A DNA stretch of 15,034 nucleotides from Fimbriimonadaceae bacterium (GTDB lineage: Bacteria > Armatimonadota > Fimbriimonadia > Fimbriimonadales > Fimbriimonadaceae): NCBI GenBank assembly GCA_022842565.1, contig JALHPH010000009.1, positions 1-15,034 on the forward strand, written 5' to 3'. The translations under genes and the position numbers were made by a program. The notes beneath the pieces are model-generated. The model was given only the letters and a program-made list of their open reading frames with translations, had not been told where the DNA came from and made no database searches. Positions 5,862 to 14,068 of the stretch are shown piece after piece. Within the stretch, counting starts at the first letter, position 1. Each line of letters starts with the position of its first letter.

Positions 5862-7998
5862 GCGCCAACCACCCGGCTACGGCGAGCAACGCGAGCGCAA
5901 AGGGAATCCATGGATGGACCCGATACGGCCAGTAAACGAACTCAACACGGCCGCTTTGCGGTGCCCTGACCTTTAGAAACTCGCCCGGGATGAGCGGGAG
6001 CGGCTGGCCGTTGAGGGTCGCACGCCATCCTGGCATGGCTCGGTCATGGACGATCAGGTCGCCCGGCCCGTCGATCTCCACCGAGATGCTCATCGGCGTT
6101 TCGTTGGTAATCGCAACTCCGACACCGTTAAGGCTCGCGCGCCGCTCGCCGGTCTGCTCAATCTCCGTTCCATCCGGCCCGACGAGCGCCGAGACCCCTA
6201 CTCCGCGCGGGGCAGTGGTCAGGTCGGGGGCCATCATGTTGCCGTTCACCAGGACCGCCGGGTCGCGGTCGCTGTTTAGCCGTTTGAGTAATGCGACCGT
6301 GTCGCGATGGATAAGCGAATCGTAGCCATCGACCCTCGGCTGGCGCAGGACCATGTTCCAGTTCGGCGGGTTTTGCCGGTAGGCACCGGGAAGCACCTCG
6401 GGCGCGGCAACCGCTACCCGCTCGCTACTGGGCTGCGGGACCACCTCGACCCGGCCGGTGGGAACAAGGTTGGTTGCGCCCATGGACACCATGCACGCGA
6501 TACCGGCAAGGAAGCCGGCTGGCGCGGTCCATGCGGCTTTGGTCAACTGGATGAAAAGCAGGGCCGCCACAATCAACGCACCGATGACAAACTGAGTCAA
6601 CCCGGTGATGAGCCCCTGCGCCACTAAGGGCTCGAGCGGCGCAGCCGACTCGGATCGCTGTACCATTTGGCTGCTCACCGTCGCAACTGCTCCGAACAGA
6701 AGGCCGACCCAATACAGCGTCCAGCGGCGGCGACTAGCGGCTCGCTCTGTAAGAACCCGATGCCAACCGAGTGCACTCGCGACCGCCAGCGCCAGCACCA
6801 CCAGCACCACGGCCCGGCCTGGCGAGCCCGTGCCTGACCACCCGGGCACAGCAAAGTAAAGAAACCGGCATAGCGGCGACCCAAACGCCACCAGTGCCCC
6901 CAGAAGCGCAACCGCCCCCAGCGCCCAAGCCGCCCGATCGCGCCGCCAAGCCACAAAAAACAGTCCGAACCAAGCGAGCGGCCCGAGGGTGAGCGCCTGC
7001 TCGGCAAAGTTGGCACTGGGGCGTTGGTTCAGCGGATGGGCGGGCCAGAACTCGCTGGCCGAAAACCTCTCCTCCTGGCTAACTCGCGCGGTTGGATCGC
7101 CCAGCGCAAAGGGGATGACCAATAGCGCCAGATCCTGCGCGGCAAGGGCGCTCCGGCTGTAGGCCGCAAAACCCTCTTCAGACGGCGCATTTCGGCGATG
7201 ACTAAATTGGCTGTAGTCGAGCACCGCCATCAGTTGCCCGCTCGCCATAACCGCGCCCAGAGCCAGCGCGCCCAGCCCAGGCAGCCACCGGGTCCGGTCC
7301 GCAAAGCAGAGCCAAACAACTGACGCCATCAGACCGAACGCAGCAAACTGTAAATGCCCTCCCAGAAGCATCATTCCCACGGCTAGCGCGGCCCATGGCG
7401 TGGCCCGCTGCCGTCGAAGCCCAAACAGCACCCAGGGAAGCCAGGCCAACGTGCTCACCACGCTCGCGAGCGGCAACCAGGCAATCATGAACGTCGAGCC
7501 GACCACGCTCAGCGCTGCTAGCATTGCGGCTGTCCGGATGGCACCGAGTTCGCGCGCGAGCGCATAGCACCCGCCGCCCAGGATGCTCAGATGGAACCAG
7601 GCCAAAAGAGTGATGGCAAGGCCCGTAGGCACTTGCAAAAGCCCGAGCAACACGTGCGGCGGGTAAAGCCCGCCCGACTGGGAATTGGCGAGCAAGGGCG
7701 TGCCGAACAGCACGTAGGGATTCCAAAGCGGCATCGTGCCCACGCGCCACGAACTCAGCACGGCGTCACGCCAAGGATAGAACTGGAGCACACCGTCCAG
7801 TTGAAGCAGATCGACCGGCCAAGCTCGCCCTGAAACACCGGGCACTCCAAACTGCTGGGCAAGCCCGAATGCGCCGATCGTTTCGCCGAGAAAAATCGCG
7901 CGCCAAAGGATGAAAACGGGAATCGCCACCAGCGCCACGGCCGCGAGGAGCCCAGCCCGGTTAGTTGCAGTAAACCGACTGGCGGAGGGCGTCTTCAT
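5821..7998 (-). CDS. YfhO-like polytopic membrane protein
   Basis: This is a 725-residue protein with an N-terminal transmembrane segment (about 18-36) and a large set of further hydrophobic helices through about residue 500. A periplasmic beta-rich C-terminal part and a last transmembrane helix near 695-712 follow. The segment after the first helix contains D68, QFYPWR (72-77), MPLWNPY (89-95) and FGTPLLANSQSGGLYPP (98-114), the signature of the YfhO/GT-C-like family. The late MPGWRATLNGQPLP...FVYWPYR also matches that family. YfhO members are linked to glycosylation of lipoteichoic acid or other envelope glycans in Firmicutes; the substrate here is unknown. The ATG lies inside the 3' end of the TPR gene (38-bp overlap), which suggests translational coupling. 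The next gene, the ARC-like ATPase, starts 132 bp on. Confidence 0.8.
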   Translation of the reverse strand: MKTPSASRFTATNRAGLLAAVALVAIPVFILWRAIFLGETIGAFGLAQQFGVPGVSGRAWPVDLLQLDGVLQFYPWRDAVLSSWRVGTMPLWNPYVLFGTPLLANSQSGGLYPPHVLLGLLQVPTGLAITLLAWFHLSILGGGCYALARELGAIRTAAMLAALSVVGSTFMIAWLPLASVVSTLAWLPWVLFGLRRQRATPWAALAVGMMLLGGHLQFAAFGLMASVVWLCFADRTRWLPGLGALALGAVMASGQLMAVLDYSQFSHRRNAPSEEGFAAYSRSALAAQDLALLVIPFALGDPTARVSQEERFSASEFWPAHPLNQRPSANFAEQALTLGPLAWFGLFFVAWRRDRAAWALGAVALLGALVAFGSPLCRFLYFAVPGWSGTGSPGRAVVLVVLALAVASALGWHRVLTERAASRRRWTLYWVGLLFGAVATVSSQMVQRSESAAPLEPLVAQGLITGLTQFVIGALIVAALLFIQLTKAAWTAPAGFLAGIACMVSMGATNLVPTGRVEVVPQPSSERVAVAAPEVLPGAYRQNPPNWNMVLRQPRVDGYDSLIHRDTVALLKRLNSDRDPAVLVNGNMMAPDLTTAPRGVGVSALVGPDGTEIEQTGERRASLNGVGVAITNETPMSISVEIDGPGDLIVHDRAMPGWRATLNGQPLPLIPGEFLKVRAPQSGRVEFVYWPYRVHPWIPFALALLAVAGWLALSRGGASSAARAE

Positions 7999-8308
7999 GG
8001 GTGGGGTCTAGGCGAAGCACCTCTTTGAAATTGGCGCACGCTTCGTCGATCATGCCGAGCATCATCTGCGTCATCGCCAGATCGTAGCGCGCTTTGACGT
8101 GAAGAGGGTTTGCGGCAACGACGCGATCCAACGTTTCGATGGAACCATCAAAGTCACCCTCAAAGCCCTGAATCAGACCCATTTGCCATTGGGCATCGGC
8201 GTGAAGGGGGTTGACTACCAGGATTTGCGACAGATACTGTCGCGCTTCCCCATAGCGCCCTTCACACCGAGCCTGAAAGCCTTGTTGGTACAGAACATCG
8301 ACGTTCAT
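7961..8308 (-). CDS. Small tetratricopeptide-repeat (TPR) protein
   Basis: From the ATG at 8308 the product is 115 residues and consists almost wholly of three TPR units. The clearest are ARQYLSQILVVNPLHADAQWQMG and SIETLDRVVAANPLHVKARYDLA (each repeat ending in the usual NP-L-A-(Y/W) pattern), followed by ACANFKEVLRLDPTHEDA. TPRs make protein-binding superhelices; no catalytic part is present. An in-frame GTG at 8323 would add five residues, but the ATG with CAGG 4 nt upstream is preferred. It sits 74 bp after ftsH and overlaps the YfhO-like gene by 38 bp, so it is probably co-expressed with both. The partner is unknown. Confidence 0.85.
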   Translation of the reverse strand: MNVDVLYQQGFQARCEGRYGEARQYLSQILVVNPLHADAQWQMGLIQGFEGDFDGSIETLDRVVAANPLHVKARYDLAMTQMMLGMIDEACANFKEVLRLDPTHEDALRQSVYCN

Positions 8309-8382
8309 TGAACCTGCATCCACTTGCGCCGCCCACCAGCGCTCCTTCCACTGGCGTCACTTTACCCGGGATTTCTGCGATG

Positions 8383-10338
8383 CTACGCGGTGCCGGGTTC
8401 CAGCTTTCCGGATTGCCCGCCAAAACCGACATCGCCAGCAGGAACGTCCACGGCGGGAGTTCCTCCTGTCGTGCTGTCATCGGATTTTTGGGCAGGAAGC
8501 GGACGTCCCTCGAGCACCGCCAAGAACTCCTCACGGTCGATGGTCTCGCGGTCCAAAAGCACGCGCACCAGCTCATCGAGCTGCGCTCGGTGCGTTTGCA
8601 GGATTTCAGTCGCGCGTTGGTGGGCTCGGTCCACGATGCCTCGAACCTCTTCGTCAACCATGCGGGCCACTTCTTCGCTGTAGTCGCGATCCTCATAGAC
8701 GTCTCGGCCAAGGAACGGGCTGCGGTTGCGCCGCCCGATGGCCAGAGTGCCCAGTCGCTCGCTCATTCCATATTCGCAAACCATCGCGCGGCCGATGCGG
8801 GTCACGCGGTCCAAGTCGCTGCTTGCGCCGGTCCAGCGCTCGCCGTAGACGACTTCTTCGGCGACCAATCCGCCCAGCGTCATCGAGATCATGTCCAGCA
8901 GCTTGCTGCGGCTCATATGGCTGTACTCGTCCTGCGGCAGAGTCCAAGTGAGACCAAGCGCCATGCCCCGCGGCAGGATCGTGACCTTGTGAACCGGATC
9001 ACAGTGCTCCAGCAGCTCGCCGACGATCGCGTGGCCAGCCTCGTGGTAGGCGGTGATTTCGCGGTCCTTCGGCAGCATCACTTTGCTGCGTCGGGCCGGG
9101 CCCACCATCACGCGGTCCAGGGCCTCTTCGACCTCGGCCATGCTGATCTTAGTCTTGTTTATTCTCGCAGAGAGCAATGCCGCCTCGTTAAGGGTGTTCG
9201 CCAGATCAGCACCGGTGAAGCCGGGTGTGCGCTTGGCCACCACAGCCAGGTCGAGATCAGGCTCCATCGGCTTGCCCTTCGAGTGAATGCGGAGAATTGC
9301 CTCGCGACCCTTGGCGTCGGGGGTGTCCACAACGATCTGGCGGTCGAAACGACCGGGCCGGAGAAGAGCGGGGTCCAGAACGTCGGGCCGGTTTGTGGCC
9401 GCGATCATGATCACGCCCATGTTCGGATCAAAGCCGTCCATTTCGACCAGAAGCTGGTTCAGAGTTTGCTCGCGCTCGTCGTGACCGCCACCGAGGCCCG
9501 CGCCACGCTGGCGACCCACTGCATCGATTTCATCCACGAAGATGAGGCACGGCCGGTGCGCTTTTGCGGTCTCGAAGAGGTCGCGGACACGGGCCGCGCC
9601 CACGCCGACAAACATTTCCACAAAATCGGAGCCGGAGATGTGGAAAAACGGCACTCCAGCCTCGCCAGCAATGGCGCGCGCCAAGTGAGTTTTTCCGACG
9701 CCGGGAGGGCCTGTCAGCAGAATTCCCTTCGGAATTTTCGCGCCGAGCGCCACGTACTTCTTGGTGCTTCGCAGGAAGTCGACGATTTCGAACAGCTCCT
9801 GTTTGGCTTCTTCGATGCCGGCCACGTCGTCAAAGGTGACCTTAATATTGGTTTCCGAAGCGCGTCGCGCCTTTGACCGACCAAAGTTCATGGCCTGGTT
9901 GCCACCCTGCTGAGAGGGGCGGTAGAAGAGGAAATAGAACAGCGCCACCATCAGGAGGATGGGGAAAGTCCAGATGAAAAGCTGCTGGATGAACGGGCTG
10001 ATCGGCGGATCAGGATAGCTGATCGTGACGTCTTTCGACTCCATCAGAATCGAGAGGTCTTCGGCGCGTCCATCGCCGCTAGGCCCGACTTTGGCCTCGT
10101 AGCGCTGAGGTCGGCCTTCCGCGCTCTTCGTTTTCAGTTCGCCGGAAATGGTGTCATCGCGCCATTCGGCGGTGGCAACTCGCCCGGTCTCCACCGCCTC
10201 GCGGAACTGCGAGTAATTGAATCTTTCGGGTTTCGATACGTTCAAGAACGACCCTGATTGCCCCGACATGCTGAGGATAATCAGCAGAGTCAGCGAGATA
10301 ATCAGCGTGGTGATAATGGTGCGTGCGGCTCTATTCAA
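8383..10338 (-). CDS. ftsH: ATP-dependent zinc metalloprotease FtsH
   Basis: The 651-residue product has the full FtsH layout. There are two transmembrane helices (about 7-24 and 119-138) flanking a periplasmic domain, then the AAA+ module: Walker A GPPGVGKT (210-217), pore loop MFVGVG (242-247), Walker B LIFVDE (265-270), and arginine fingers R327 and R330. The protease domain follows, with the zinc site HEAGH (432-436) and the third ligand D508 in GASSDLD. FtsH is a membrane-anchored hexamer that extracts and degrades misfolded membrane proteins and short-lived regulators. The start codon is TTG at 10338-10336, with GGAG 5 nt upstream; no ATG is available before the first transmembrane helix. 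The C-terminal tail (about 620-651) is low-complexity Gly/Pro/Asp. It follows tilS by 66 bp, a conserved neighbourhood. A TTACGTAA palindrome lies upstream at 10372-10379. Confidence 0.97.
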   Translation of the reverse strand: MNRAARTIITTLIISLTLLIILSMSGQSGSFLNVSKPERFNYSQFREAVETGRVATAEWRDDTISGELKTKSAEGRPQRYEAKVGPSGDGRAEDLSILMESKDVTISYPDPPISPFIQQLFIWTFPILLMVALFYFLFYRPSQQGGNQAMNFGRSKARRASETNIKVTFDDVAGIEEAKQELFEIVDFLRSTKKYVALGAKIPKGILLTGPPGVGKTHLARAIAGEAGVPFFHISGSDFVEMFVGVGAARVRDLFETAKAHRPCLIFVDEIDAVGRQRGAGLGGGHDEREQTLNQLLVEMDGFDPNMGVIMIAATNRPDVLDPALLRPGRFDRQIVVDTPDAKGREAILRIHSKGKPMEPDLDLAVVAKRTPGFTGADLANTLNEAALLSARINKTKISMAEVEEALDRVMVGPARRSKVMLPKDREITAYHEAGHAIVGELLEHCDPVHKVTILPRGMALGLTWTLPQDEYSHMSRSKLLDMISMTLGGLVAEEVVYGERWTGASSDLDRVTRIGRAMVCEYGMSERLGTLAIGRRNRSPFLGRDVYEDRDYSEEVARMVDEEVRGIVDRAHQRATEILQTHRAQLDELVRVLLDRETIDREEFLAVLEGRPLPAQKSDDSTTGGTPAVDVPAGDVGFGGQSGKLEPGTA

Positions 10339-10404
10339 CGGGTCTCCAACAAACTAGGGTTATGCTATGGCTTACGTAACGAATCACGCAGCCGTTCGAT
10401 TCCA

Positions 10405-11784
10405 TTATGGCTGTTCTGGGCCAATTGCCCCAAACTTCAAGTGAATTGCTTCGCGACTGGTGGGCGTGATTGCCACCCTGGACGCAATGGCGATCCCCGG
10501 AATCCAGACCGGCCCCACCAGATCGCACACAAGCGGAAGTCGGCGGCGAGCATGCCGGGAAAGCCCAGATTCGCGCAGCATATCCGAGATGAGCTTGGTG
10601 CCATCCATGCCGAGGGGCTGCATACGCTCACCGGTTTGCGCCGAGCGGAAGTGCAAGCCGCCCTTCGTCGCCTTGGCGTCGATCTTTACATCGAGCGAAC
10701 GCGCGGGACGTTGATAGTCGTCGGGCGGCGTGACGGTCGCGGTGAGCACCCAACCCATTGCGTCCGCGAAGGTCTCGCCGGGAAGCGTGACCGGATATCG
10801 GAACGGTTCCTCTTCCTGGATTCGCTCGGCAAGGACGTCCTCTGCTTGCAGGCGCAAGCGCACCTCGCCGCCAGGAAGATCGATGGCTTCTTCCTCGCCG
10901 CTGACCAGTTGAGCGGCCAGCGATTCGGCGTGCTCGTGATCAAGTTCGGTGCCCAAGTAGCGCGCCAACAATCGCAGAGCGCGGCGACGCAAGACTGCCG
11001 GAGCCGCCACCAGAAACGCTCGGTCCAGCCTGATCTCCAGGTCGCGCGTCAGAAAAGCGAGCGGGTGTTCGCTCGGGCGTTCGGCCTGTTGCAGGAGCGA
11101 GCCGGCTGCTTGATCCAGGAAGGCATCCTCCTCGCGGGCTAGTTCCGCGAAGCGCGCGAGCGCCTCCATGGCCCGGGGATTGATGGCGGTAAGCGCCGGC
11201 ATCACTTGCTGCCGAATCCTGATGCGCGGCGCATCCTCCAGGAAGTTAGTCGGATCATCGTGAAACCACAGCCCTCGCTCGGTACAGAATGCCCGCGTCT
11301 CAGCTCGGGTTGCTGCCAGGATGGGCCGAACGATGTTGTCGCGCTGCTGAGCGATGCCGGCCGCTCCGCGCAAGCCAGTCCCGCGCGACAGGTTCAAAAG
11401 GATTGTTTCGGCGTGATCATCCGCCGTGTGACCAGTCACGATCACCGCGCAGTCCAATTGATGGGCAGCTTGTTGCAAGAACTCGTACCGGGCACGACGC
11501 GCGGCCTCGGCGATACTCAATCGAAAAGTCTGGGCGATTGCGCGCGCATCGGCCTTGCCACCCGCGAAGGGCACGCCGAGTTCTTCGCAGAAAGCGGCGC
11601 AAAGCTCCGATTCTTTTTCGGCTTCGGGGCGCAGACCGTGGTTCAGGTGTCCCGCCACGACATCGCAGCCCGCTTCCTTCAGCAGAACCAGCAGGCACGT
11701 GGAGTCCGCGCCGCCGCTATAGGCGACAAGAATCCGCGCTCCGACAGGCAGAGCGCGGAGGTCGAGCGGAGGCAGGGGGTTAAT
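10405..11784 (-). CDS. tilS: tRNA(Ile)-lysidine synthetase TilS, apparent non-canonical start
   Basis: TilS converts C34 of the tRNA-Ile CAU anticodon to lysidine, which lets the tRNA read AUA; it is normally essential. The frame contains the PP-loop SGGADS (S23-S28 if the ATT is used), then GHLNHGLR, the TilS substrate-binding middle region, and a TilS C-terminal domain (FRSAQTGERMQPLG...KLISDML...PLVCDLVGPVWIPGI). The only ATG/GTG/TTG before the end of the conserved region is GTG at 11658, which lies after the PP-loop and would delete the ATP site. Reading upstream, the frame stays open to a TGA at 11802-11800. Possible starts are ATT at 11784-11782, which overlaps by 1 nt the TAA of the preceding gene, or CTG at 11775 or 11751. 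I give the ATT, yielding 459 residues (E. coli TilS is about 432). Function is firm; the start is uncertain. Confidence 0.9.
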   Translation of the reverse strand: MNPLPPLDLRALPVGARILVAYSGGADSTCLLVLLKEAGCDVVAGHLNHGLRPEAEKESELCAAFCEELGVPFAGGKADARAIAQTFRLSIAEAARRARYEFLQQAAHQLDCAVIVTGHTADDHAETILLNLSRGTGLRGAAGIAQQRDNIVRPILAATRAETRAFCTERGLWFHDDPTNFLEDAPRIRIRQQVMPALTAINPRAMEALARFAELAREEDAFLDQAAGSLLQQAERPSEHPLAFLTRDLEIRLDRAFLVAAPAVLRRRALRLLARYLGTELDHEHAESLAAQLVSGEEEAIDLPGGEVRLRLQAEDVLAERIQEEEPFRYPVTLPGETFADAMGWVLTATVTPPDDYQRPARSLDVKIDAKATKGGLHFRSAQTGERMQPLGMDGTKLISDMLRESGLSRHARRRLPLVCDLVGPVWIPGIAIASRVAITPTSREAIHLKFGAIGPEQP

Positions 11785-12490
11785 CGACGCGCTCGCTGGT
11801 CAGCTTCATATCGACCGGCGCAGGCGCCATCGCGATGGGCGCGCTCTTGATCGAAATTTCTTCCTTCACGGTGCTGAAATCGGCCACATTCAACCACACG
11901 GTTCCGGTAGCCTCGGCAGCTTCGTCGGCCTCAAGCTCTTTAGATTTCAGCTCAATCTTGATCGTCTCGTACTTGCCGACTTTCTCGGTGCCCACAAGCT
12001 TAAATGTGGCATCAACGTTGTAGGTGCCCTCGCCGATTTTCTTGATCGTTGCCGTCCAGCTGTCGCCGAGCTTCATGGCTTCCTTGGGGGCTTGAATGCT
12101 GGTGATGAGCGCCAGTCGCAGCGATGCCGAATCGCCCTCGCCATCCTCATCCGAATAAGTGGTGATGACGCGGTCCTTGCCATAAGACATGGTCGCCTTA
12201 GTCACATCGGGAATCGGCTGCTCTTCGTCGGGGGTCTTCACCACCACATCGCTCTGGATGGATTCCACGGTCATGGTGCCGTCCTCGCCGATCTTCACGA
12301 TCTTTTCGCTGTTTTTGCCTCGGACTTCAATCTTGATGTCACCGAACTGCATTTCGGCTTTGAAGGAGTACTTGGCTTCGTCGCCCACTTTGGCGGTGCG
12401 CTGCAGCGAGTAGGTTTGTTGCAAGGCAGCAAAAGCGGTGGCCCCAAGAGCGACGAGGCAGATGAGCGAAAGCGGTCGAATGCGGTTCAT
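11780..12490 (-). CDS. Secreted protein of unknown function
   Basis: This 236-residue protein has a clear signal peptide (MNRIRP, then LSLICLVALGATAFA, residues about 7-21). The mature part is rich in beta-strand-like, charged sequence (GDEAKYSFKAEMQFGDIKIEVRG; KLGDSWTATIKKIGEG), without catalytic motifs or transmembrane segments. It resembles the exported beta-rich proteins of unknown function common in this kind of genome; I could not assign a family. Its TAA stop overlaps the likely tilS start, so the two are probably co-translated, though a functional link with tRNA modification is not evident. The ATG at 12490 is preceded by TAATCT at 6 nt and no Shine-Dalgarno. Confidence 0.8.
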   Translation of the reverse strand: MNRIRPLSLICLVALGATAFAALQQTYSLQRTAKVGDEAKYSFKAEMQFGDIKIEVRGKNSEKIVKIGEDGTMTVESIQSDVVVKTPDEEQPIPDVTKATMSYGKDRVITTYSDEDGEGDSASLRLALITSIQAPKEAMKLGDSWTATIKKIGEGTYNVDATFKLVGTEKVGKYETIKIELKSKELEADEAAEATGTVWLNVADFSTVKEEISIKSAPIAMAPAPVDMKLTSERVD

Positions 12491-12496
12491 GGCGGG

Positions 12497-12502
12497 AGAT
12501 TA
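12497..12502 (-). promoter_or_regulatory. Candidate -10 box (TAATCT) directly before a start codon
   Basis: On the minus strand TAATCT is followed by CCCGCC and the ATG of the secreted-protein gene at 12490. The 6-nt spacing equals that at 2342-2353. No Shine-Dalgarno is present, so a leaderless transcript would explain the arrangement. No -35 element was recognised. Confidence 0.3.
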
Positions 12503-12561
12503 CCTGCTTGAGATTGGACGGATCGCGGCGACTTTCGTCACGCCTGGCAGGGTGAAATTCG

Positions 12562-12567
12562 TAGGAT
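12562..12567 (+). promoter_or_regulatory. Candidate -10 box (TAGGAT) directly before a start codon
   Basis: TAGGAT lies 5 nt before the ATG of the DUF2905 gene at 12573. It could be a -10 element for a leaderless mRNA. Its AGGA could instead act as a weak Shine-Dalgarno, so the two readings compete. Confidence 0.25.
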
Positions 12568-12572
12568 TCTGT

Positions 12573-12803
12573 ATGAACGATTTGGCCAAGGTGCTGATGG
12601 CGGCCGGGGGCGCGCTGTTTTTGGTGGGGCTTCTGGTCTGGGGTTCTTCGCATGTGCCGGGTCTGCGCGGACTCGATCGGCTTCCGGGCGATCTGGCTTG
12701 GGAGCAGGGCGGCGTGCGGGTTTATGCGCCGATTGCGACGATGCTTGTGCTTAGCGCGGTGCTGACCCTGGTGTTGTGGCTCGCGCAGTCTTTTCGCCGG
12801 TAG
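12573..12803 (+). CDS. DUF2905 small membrane protein
   Basis: The ATG at 12573 gives a 76-residue protein with two transmembrane helices (about 5-24 and 50-71) separated by a loop with RGLDRLPGDLAWEQGGVRVYAPI. The LPGD...G....Y.P(I/L) loop and the total length are characteristic of DUF2905, a widespread inner-membrane family of unknown function. The open frame extends upstream to 12438, but that part overlaps the oppositely oriented secreted-protein gene and has no family similarity, so the internal ATG is chosen. It is divergent from the secreted-protein gene, with 82 bp between starts. Confidence 0.85.
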   Translation: MNDLAKVLMAAGGALFLVGLLVWGSSHVPGLRGLDRLPGDLAWEQGGVRVYAPIATMLVLSAVLTLVLWLAQSFRR

Positions 12804-12810
12804 TTGCGAG

Positions 12811-12825
12811 CAAAACGGGGTTTTG
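12811..12825. repeat. Small hairpin after the DUF2905 gene
   Basis: CAAAAC and GTTTTG flank a GGG loop, 7 bp after the DUF2905 stop. The stem is only 6 bp and AT-rich and is not followed by a clean T-run, so it is a weak terminator candidate at best. Confidence 0.25.
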
Positions 12826-12904
12826 TCGGGGTTTGGCCGGGTTGCCGCACTGCTTTGGCATGGCAATCAACCCGAAATGAATGGGTACCGTAGGAATAAT
12901 CAAC

Positions 12905-13681
12905 ATGAACGGCCTTCAGCAAGTCTTCCGACGATCGCCCGCAGTGATGGGCACGATTGTCATTTACTGTGTGGCTTTTGTGCTTACATGGGCCGGCGCA
13001 CTGGATCCAATTCTGAAATGGATCGCATTCTCTCCCTCCCTGGCATTTTCTCAGCCGTGGACCCTGCTGACGGGCGCACTCATTCCTCTTGGAGGCATCT
13101 TCGTCATCTTGTTCGCGATGCTGTGGTTGGGCACAGTCGGGACCACGGTTGAAAGTGAGTTGGGCCCGCGGCGATGGATCCTCACGATGGTCGGCTTCGC
13201 TGTGGCGACCAACCTCGTTTACGCACTCTACGCGCTGGCGCTGCCTGTTTCCCAGGGCCCGGTTATCAGCTTCAGTTTGACCGACCTCTGTGCAGTGCTC
13301 ACCTGCCTCTGGGCTGCGCGGCGTCCCAAGGCGACGGTGATGCTCTTTGGCATGATCCCGCTAGAAGCGCGCTGGATCGCGGCCATCGCTGCGATTGTTA
13401 CTTTCTTTACGAAGGGCACGGCCATCCCTCTTCTGGGCGTTTTTGCGCTTTTGCCCTTGGCCGTTGCCTGGTTTTGGGCGAGCCAGAAGCTGCCTGTTGC
13501 CTATCCGACTGATGGCGGAAGCAGCGGGGGTAGCGCCAAGCTTGATAGGAAGCAGAAGAAGAAGGAGGCCGAGGAGTTTGCGGCGTTTCAAGAGGATGTT
13601 CGTAAGCGCGAAATCGAGCGCGCCGAACGCGAGCGCCTCAAGAAGCTTTTCGAGGATTCGCTGGACGAGCCCAGCCGCTAA
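12905..13681 (+). CDS. Rhomboid-fold membrane protein lacking catalytic residues (pseudo-rhomboid)
   Basis: From the ATG at 12905 (AGGAAT about 8 nt upstream) the product is 258 residues: about six transmembrane helices up to residue 192, then a charged Lys/Glu/Arg-rich, probably helical cytoplasmic tail (about 211-255). PWTLLTGALIPLGG (51-64), ESELGPRRWILTMVGF (83-98) and MLFGMIPLEARWIAAI (146-161) align in order with rhomboid helices 1-5. Active rhomboid proteases need a GxSG serine and a histidine in helix 6. Here the serine region reads SFSL (122-125), without the glycines, and the whole protein contains no histidine. Protease activity is therefore very unlikely; iRhom- or derlin-like non-proteolytic roles in membrane-protein handling are a possibility by analogy only. 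An alternative ATG at 12881 adds eight residues but lacks a Shine-Dalgarno. The gene is 101 bp after the DUF2905 gene. Confidence 0.7.
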   Translation: MNGLQQVFRRSPAVMGTIVIYCVAFVLTWAGALDPILKWIAFSPSLAFSQPWTLLTGALIPLGGIFVILFAMLWLGTVGTTVESELGPRRWILTMVGFAVATNLVYALYALALPVSQGPVISFSLTDLCAVLTCLWAARRPKATVMLFGMIPLEARWIAAIAAIVTFFTKGTAIPLLGVFALLPLAVAWFWASQKLPVAYPTDGGSSGGSAKLDRKQKKKEAEEFAAFQEDVRKREIERAERERLKKLFEDSLDEPSR

Positions 13682-13833
13682 GGTTTTTTGGATTCTGGGT
13701 TTTGCGCTGCAATTTATGGATGAGGAGCGCCGGGTCATTTCTTGGCCCGTCCGAGTTGAACTGGGCGCATTTCCCGCATTAGCCGGGAAGGGCGTGGCTC
13801 CGGGCAGGAAACTCGACCATTTTTTCATTAAAA

Positions 13834-13891
13834 CCCAAGATCGGCCCGAGGCCACCCCCTCGTCGCTTCGCTCCTCCGCCCCGATCTTGGG
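13834..13891. repeat. 11-bp perfect inverted repeat (possible REP-like element)
   Basis: CCCAAGATCGG at 13834-13844 pairs exactly with CCGATCTTGGG at 13881-13891 around a 36-nt C-rich loop containing CTCGTCGCTTCGCTCCTC. There is no adjacent T-run in either direction, so it is not a standard terminator. The layout suits a dispersed palindromic intergenic element, but only one copy is in the window. Confidence 0.5.
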
Positions 13892-14068
13892 CTTCAAGGC
13901 AGTTTTACGTGCGTAAGTGCCAGTGATTGAATTCGGCCGGTTTGTTGGCTAGGTGCTCTTGGCTTTGTCGTGAAAAAACGGCGGACTGGCTCGCCGGGCC
14001 GACCCGTGCTAGATTTCAGGGCTTTCGGAATCCGCCCTGGCCCCAAAACAATGCACCGGGCCAACCGC

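Noticed and set aside
8308..9876. Open frame of 522 codons on the plus strand opposite ftsH
   Set aside because: It is antisense to a fully conserved ftsH, its product is rich in His/Ala/Arg with no family features, and long antisense frames are common opposite high-GC genes.
10258..11142. Open frame of 294 codons opposite tilS and the start of ftsH
   Set aside because: It covers parts of two real genes and the gap between them, with no domain and no ribosome site.
11406..11658. Starting tilS at the GTG at 11658
   Set aside because: It would remove the SGGADS ATP-binding motif that is encoded in frame just upstream and is needed for TilS activity.
13361..13897. Minus-strand frame of 178 codons overlapping the pseudo-rhomboid gene end
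   Set aside because: The plus-strand rhomboid-like protein has helix patterns and family similarity; the minus-strand product is low complexity.
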